From: Clostridiales bacterium
GTDB lineage: Bacteria > Bacillota > Clostridia > Oscillospirales > CAG-272
NCBI GenBank assembly: GCA_016280525.1
Contig: JAEEGW010000260.1
Location: 1 to 8,976 of the forward strand
DNA length: 8,976 nucleotides
Direction of reading: 5' to 3'
Shown here: piece after piece, positions 5,932-8,976 of the stretch
How positions within the stretch are numbered: position 1 is the first letter of the stretch
Layout: every line of letters begins with the position of its first letter
Program-made: the position numbers and the translations under genes
The notes under the pieces: generated by a model
Told to the model about the DNA's origin: nothing
The model's database searches: none
What the model saw: the letters and a program-made list of their open reading frames with translations, nothing else

Positions 5932-6035
5932 GACGCGCCCCCTCAATCTTGAAAAGATTGTGGGAGGGGACAGGGGGGTATGGGGGGTGGCGCGTAGCGC
6001 CGTGAGGGGTGGGGACCACCCATATTCGTCGCGTC
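5932..6035. repeat. G-rich multi-hairpin intergenic element, possible dispersed repeat or structured RNA
   Basis: Three hairpins stand in a row. The first pairs CCCCT plus CAATCTT (5939-5950) with AAGATTG (5954-5960) and AGGGG (5965-5969) around a GAA loop, with a 4-base bulge. The second is GGCGC-GTA-GCGCC (5989-6001). The third is GGGTGG-GGA-CCACCC (6007-6021). The ends can pair as GACGCG (5932-5937) with CGCGTC (6030-6035), closing the whole unit. No protein-coding frame in it is convincing. It stands just 3' of spoIIIAH and 5' of the antitoxin operon promoter. The strand of any transcript is unknown. Its compositional contrast with the AT-rich flanks fits an inserted repeat. Confidence 0.5.
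5962..5987 (+). other. G-quadruplex motif
   Basis: Four G-runs, GGG, GGGG, GGGGGG and GGGGGG, are separated by 1, 3 and 3 bases on the plus strand (5962-5964, 5966-5969, 5973-5978, 5982-5987). This satisfies the usual G3+N1-7 pattern. The plus strand is the template for minus-strand transcription coming from spoIIIA. Confidence 0.6.
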
Positions 6036-6076
6036 AGCTACACCTTTTTTATTCTTTATTATTTCTTCTTTCTTCT

Positions 6077-6637
6077 TTATTTTTTCAGCGTTATCACCAC
6101 GTTGTCCGGCAGGACGTCGGCGGATTTATACGCTATTTCCTTGATCTGCGCAACCTCGTTCGGAAGAAGCTGATCCTCGCTTTTCACCACTATGCTGAGC
6201 GATTCTCCGGATATGACGGCGATGCAGTCTTCAAATCCTTTTGCCTTAATAAGCGTTTCTATGTTCGCTTCCTTTTCTATATCCGCCGAGATGCGCGTTA
6301 TATCCGCAAGCGCCTGCTTCGCGGCTTCCTCGTCGCCGCCGATATCGACGACGGACTGGAGAGCTTCCACGGCCTCGTCTCTCGCCTTCGTCCTGTTCAG
6401 CGCGGATGCGGCGAAGAAATCCTCGTTCTGCTTTACCGCATCCGTATTATCGGTTTTCCCCGTCCGGTTCGCCGGCGATACCTTCGGCAGGATGAAATTC
6501 AACGCCACCGCTCCGCCGATTATAAGTACGCCTGCCGCTATCGCGGCCGTTCTTTTGCCGTATTTTTTGAAAAAACCCTTTAGTTTTTCCGCAAAAATAC
6601 GCCCTTTTTCATTGTCAGTTGATTTGATTATTCTCAT
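6077..6637 (-). CDS. spoIIIAH: stage III sporulation protein AH, last gene of the spoIIIA operon
   Basis: SpoIIIAH is a mother-cell membrane protein whose outer domain meets forespore SpoIIQ across the intermembrane space. Together they form the channel that keeps sigma G active and ties the engulfing membranes. The 186-residue protein has a basic N-terminus, one membrane span at about 31-50, and an extracytoplasmic ring-building domain. That domain shows the family pattern: EDFFAASALNRTKARDEAVE at about 72-91, IEKEANIETLIKAKGFEDC at 120-138, then SLSIVVKSEDQL, EVAQIKEIA and VVITLKK. I chose the ATG at 6637 because AAGGAG lies five bases before it; an in-frame ATG at 6658 lacks such a site. 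It follows spoIIIAG by 26 bases. Transcription in the family is by sigma E from upstream of spoIIIAA, outside this window. Confidence 0.95.
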   Translation of the reverse strand: MRIIKSTDNEKGRIFAEKLKGFFKKYGKRTAAIAAGVLIIGGAVALNFILPKVSPANRTGKTDNTDAVKQNEDFFAASALNRTKARDEAVEALQSVVDIGGDEEAAKQALADITRISADIEKEANIETLIKAKGFEDCIAVISGESLSIVVKSEDQLLPNEVAQIKEIAYKSADVLPDNVVITLKK

Positions 6638-6663
6638 AACAGCTCCTTTTCCGGTCATATTTG

Positions 6664-7116
6664 CTATTTAAGCGACGTTACGTATATCCTGGCACTCGAC
6701 ACTCCGTACGCGGTCGAAAGCGCCTCGGTTATCCTGCGGCACACCGCCGGGTCGCCGCCGTTTCTGCACACTACGGTTATACCTCTTATAACAGGCGCCG
6801 CCGTGCGCACGACGACGGGCGAGCCTGACGACAGCACGGTCTGCTCGCTTTGTTCCGCTTTGTTTTTTGCGTACTGCGTTTCCCTGCCGTATTCCGCCGT
6901 GACGATAACGTATACCTTTCCCCCGCACATAGCCTCTACCGTTTGTTCTATTTTATTCTCGGTCAAAGCTTCATATTCCGATATTTCGTCTTTTGCAGCG
7001 GTCTTTTTTTCGGCGTTTCCGACAAACATCAAAACAACGCCCAAAAGCGCCGCCGCGGCGAGCGCAAAAATTATTCTTTTGCTTTTGAATATCTTTGATA
7101 CTGTTTCGTTTTTCAT
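6664..7116 (-). CDS. spoIIIAG: stage III sporulation protein AG
   Basis: SpoIIIAG forms a large secretion-like ring in the intermembrane space of the SpoIIIA-SpoIIQ channel. The 150-residue protein has a short cytoplasmic N-terminus, one membrane span at about 14-32, and an outer domain. That domain includes YVIVTAEYGRETQYA (about 69-83) and the diagnostic APVIRGITVVCRNGGDP at about 107-123, ending SARIYVTSLK. It is clearly shorter than the Bacillus subtilis protein of roughly 230 residues, mainly in the insert before and within the ring domain. Its ATG overlaps the spoIIIAF stop as ATGA, so translation is probably coupled; GGTGA is seven bases upstream. Confidence 0.93.
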   Translation of the reverse strand: MKNETVSKIFKSKRIIFALAAAALLGVVLMFVGNAEKKTAAKDEISEYEALTENKIEQTVEAMCGGKVYVIVTAEYGRETQYAKNKAEQSEQTVLSSGSPVVVRTAAPVIRGITVVCRNGGDPAVCRRITEALSTAYGVSSARIYVTSLK

Positions 7117-7577
7117 TCGTTCATCACCGCCTCAACCGGTATGCCGAGCAGCTCCGACACGGAGTTTTTCAGCGGTACCGTGAATACCGCGTATTTTATG
7201 CCGTTCAACTCTATATGCGCGCCCGTAAGCTCCGTCACGCCGTCCTCACGCTCCGCATACGAGACGGAAACGGATATGCCGTCTTTATTTATACCGTATT
7301 TACCGTACGCAAGCTCGTATACCGCGCCGCATATCCGTTCCGCGGTCTGCTCTTTTATCATCCGCTTCGCCTCGTCCGTCAGATCGGTCACGGAAACGTC
7401 CTCACCGGCAAGTGAAATATCCGGTGAAAACGGCAGAAACGATATAATAAGCGACAGAGCGCAGAGCGAACAGGCAAGTTTTACGTACTTTTTTACAGAC
7501 GATTCCGGGCATATTATAAGCACGCAGGTGCATACAGCGGACAGCACCGCAAGCTGTGACAGAAGATTTCTTACCAT
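7113..7577 (-). CDS. spoIIIAF: stage III sporulation protein AF
   Basis: A 154-residue membrane protein of the mother cell to forespore channel. Two membrane spans are visible at about 5-22 (LLSQLAVLSAVCTCVLII) and 31-50 (YVKLACSLCALSLIISFLPF), separated by the short ESSVKK loop. A ring-building type soluble domain follows (about 60-152, with GISVSVSYAERED and the ending LLGIPVEAV). The two-span plus soluble layout and position between spoIIIAE and spoIIIAG identify it. It is shorter than the roughly 200-residue Bacillus protein. Its ATG lies within the last codons of spoIIIAE (7-base overlap) and has no evident ribosome binding site, so it likely depends on translational coupling. Confidence 0.9.
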   Translation of the reverse strand: MVRNLLSQLAVLSAVCTCVLIICPESSVKKYVKLACSLCALSLIISFLPFSPDISLAGEDVSVTDLTDEAKRMIKEQTAERICGAVYELAYGKYGINKDGISVSVSYAEREDGVTELTGAHIELNGIKYAVFTVPLKNSVSELLGIPVEAVMNE

Positions 7578-8545
7578 ATACAGAAAAGCGCGCAGGCGAC
7601 GGAGAAAATTACGCCGGCGGTGAGTATAACGGACAAAAGAAGCGACAGTATATCGTTGCCGTTTTCAAAAAACGCTTTGAGCTTATCCAGATCGAACATC
7701 CCGCACAGACCCGCGGACAGTCTCATGCACAGCTTTGACGATATAACTGTCAGCGCCGCGGGGATGATAATTATACCTATCGATATCACGCCGCCCGCGC
7801 CCGCAGCGCCTCTGACCGACGATAAAGCGGTGCTCACCGCCGAGACGGATTCCGACAAAGACGAGCCGACGACGGGCACGAAAGAAGACGAGGCGAATTT
7901 CACCGTCCGCAGCGCCGCGTTGTCCGCGGTCTTCGCGATGACCGTCTGATACGAAAGCAGCGCGCAGACGACCGCGGCGGAGGCAGTGCACAAAAACACC
8001 GCCGCGCGCTTTACAACGGAGCAAACGTTTGAAAGTCCCGCGTCAAAGCCGAGACCGCTTATAAGCGAGCAGCCGAAGCATATCAGTATAAGCGGCAGAA
8101 GCACGCGCGCGGATATCAGCCGCATTATCTGAAGCGCAAGCATGAGGACCGATACCGCGGAGCTTCCCGCGGCAATATTGCCGGCAAGCCCGTACATGGC
8201 GCACATTGCTACGGACATCGTATCCATAAGTATGCCGACGGCGGAAAGTGCCGCGCTCACGGCGTCATAGCTGAATCGGAGCGATCCGTAGACCGCGGCA
8301 GAGCAGATGAGCGCGGAGCATATATCAACGGGCGCGGTATGCTCCGACAAAGCGGACGAAAACGACTTTATAAGCGCGGCTATGAAGACGAGCCCGAGAA
8401 GCAGGCAAAGCAAGCCGAGCGCCGGCTTTGCGTTTTCTTCAAGCGCGGAAAAAAGCGCGTCCGCCGCCTCTTCCGAGCCGTACAGCGTTATTCCTGCGCA
8501 GTATTCGTTTGCTATATAGCTTTGCAGATCCTGCATTTTTATCAC
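7571..8545 (-). CDS. spoIIIAE: stage III sporulation protein AE
   Basis: SpoIIIAE is the large polytopic membrane protein of the SpoIIIA complex and is likely part of its export platform. The 324-residue protein is strongly hydrophobic, with probable spans near 43-60, 130-165, 181-198, 250-270 and 298-320. The best family mark is TADNAALRTVKFASSSFVPVVG and what follows, residues 206-237. It is shorter than the usual roughly 390-400 residues, and the N-terminal signal-like segment of Bacillus AE is not seen. The start is ambiguous: the GTG at 8545 overlaps the AD stop (GTGA), while an ATG three codons later (8536) has GGTGA at good spacing. The GTG frame is given here. The gene ends by overlapping spoIIIAF. 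Confidence 0.93.
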   Translation of the reverse strand: MIKMQDLQSYIANEYCAGITLYGSEEAADALFSALEENAKPALGLLCLLLGLVFIAALIKSFSSALSEHTAPVDICSALICSAAVYGSLRFSYDAVSAALSAVGILMDTMSVAMCAMYGLAGNIAAGSSAVSVLMLALQIMRLISARVLLPLILICFGCSLISGLGFDAGLSNVCSVVKRAAVFLCTASAAVVCALLSYQTVIAKTADNAALRTVKFASSSFVPVVGSSLSESVSAVSTALSSVRGAAGAGGVISIGIIIIPAALTVISSKLCMRLSAGLCGMFDLDKLKAFFENGNDILSLLLSVILTAGVIFSVACALFCIW

Positions 8546-8928
8546 CCGTTTATATATCCTATTGCCGTTTCAAGTATCCTTTTTATAAGCGGCAGGCAGA
8601 CCGTGAGTATGCCCAGCTTGCCCGCAGTCAGTATGCCGGACGCGGCGGAGCGCTCGTTTGCGTCCGTGCAGATATCTGCCGCCGTCTGCGACAGAAAGCC
8701 GATACCGACGGATTTCAGCACGTACGGCAGATATTCTCCAATTCTGCCCTCTCCTATTCCGGCAAGTCCGTTTTTGAAATAAAGCGCCAAAGAAGCGGCA
8801 ACGGCGATAAGCCATACGGTAAGAAAAACCGACAGAACGCCGCCTATACCCGGCTCCGTCTTTTTAACCGCGGAGATTATAAGCGCGAGTATCACCGCGG
8901 CGGCGGACACCGCAATAACGTCCGTCAC
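8542..8928 (-). CDS. spoIIIAD: stage III sporulation protein AD
   Basis: A 128-residue membrane protein of the SpoIIIA complex, related to SpoIIIAC and to stage-III secretion-type inner membrane components. Hydrophobic segments lie at about 4-20, 28-50, 66-80 and 97-117. The second half carries the conserved block YLPYVLKSVGIGFLSQTAAD (66-85), then DANERSAASGILTAGKLGIL and LPLIKRILETAI. The length is close to the Bacillus protein (about 133). It starts with GTG overlapping the spoIIIAC stop as GTGA and ends in another GTGA overlap with spoIIIAE, so the three genes are translationally linked. Confidence 0.93.
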   Translation of the reverse strand: MTDVIAVSAAAVILALIISAVKKTEPGIGGVLSVFLTVWLIAVAASLALYFKNGLAGIGEGRIGEYLPYVLKSVGIGFLSQTAADICTDANERSAASGILTAGKLGILTVCLPLIKRILETAIGYING

Positions 8929-8976
8929 AGCCCGAACGAGGCGCGTATATACGTGAAAAGATCCGACACGCGCCCG
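8925..8976 (-). CDS. spoIIIAC: stage III sporulation protein AC, C-terminal 16 residues only
   Basis: The frame enters from the right edge and reads GRVSDLFTYIRASFGL before a TGA at 8925-8927. This resembles SpoIIIAC C-termini (a short helix after the last span), and the place directly before spoIIIAD with a GTGA overlap supports it. The rest of the small membrane protein lies outside the window, so the call depends mostly on gene order. Confidence 0.75.
   Translation of the reverse strand, partial: GRVSDLFTYIRASFGL

Noticed and set aside
5960..6583. Long plus-strand open frame of 207 residues opposite spoIIIAH
   Set aside because: It is the antisense of a well-identified spoIIIAH and starts in the G-rich element; its residues are low-complexity and match no family.
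7683..8024. Arginine- and glycine-rich minus-strand frame inside spoIIIAE
   Set aside because: It is an out-of-frame shadow of a clear membrane protein gene.
1..8976. CRISPR arrays, tRNA or rRNA genes, insertion sequences
   Set aside because: I saw no spaced direct repeats of CRISPR size, no tRNA cloverleaf or T-arm signature, no rRNA sequence and no transposase motif.

Overview
The window looks like chromosomal DNA from an endospore-forming member of the Firmicutes, class Clostridia. I infer this from a run of stage III sporulation genes (spoIIIAC to spoIIIAH), a Gram-positive type LexA with matching SOS boxes, and strong GGAGG ribosome binding sites that recur as TTTACGGAGG. A gut Oscillospirales-type genome would fit, but the sequence alone does not fix genus or species.

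Layout. At the left edge, the first 149 residues of LexA are read on the minus strand. Its promoter has near-consensus -35 and -10 hexamers and two SOS-box-like palindromes, so autorepression is likely. Divergent from it on the plus strand is an NH3-dependent NAD+ synthetase (nadE). A GNAT acetyltransferase follows 38 bases later, and its codon and base use are clearly more AT-rich than its neighbours. A small ORF broken by a one-base frameshift comes next, then a hairpin terminator shared by converging transcripts and a four-unit 7-bp tandem repeat.

From about 2136 to 5862 the minus strand carries a compact four-gene operon, in order of transcription: a Phd/YefM-like antitoxin-type protein with no toxin partner, a PlsC-type acyltransferase, a family 8 glycosyltransferase (GT8), and a 589-residue fusion of a GT8 domain to a second PlsC-type acyltransferase. 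The genes are spaced by 18 bp, 2 bp and a 4-bp ATGA overlap, and a good promoter with an inverted repeat over its -10 lies upstream. Two acyltransferase and two glycosyltransferase domains together suggest that the operon makes or modifies a glycosylated lipid. This is the most novel-looking part of the window, although its product cannot be read from the sequence.

Between this operon and the sporulation genes lies a G-rich intergenic element (about 5932 to 6035). It has three hairpins, a possible closing stem and a G-quadruplex motif. It may be a dispersed repeat or a structured transcript end.

The right third is the 3' part of the spoIIIA operon on the minus strand: the tail of spoIIIAC, then AD, AE, AF, AG and AH, mostly with overlapping stop and start codons. 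Their products form the channel between mother cell and forespore that keeps sigma G active. AE, AF and AG look shorter than the Bacillus proteins.
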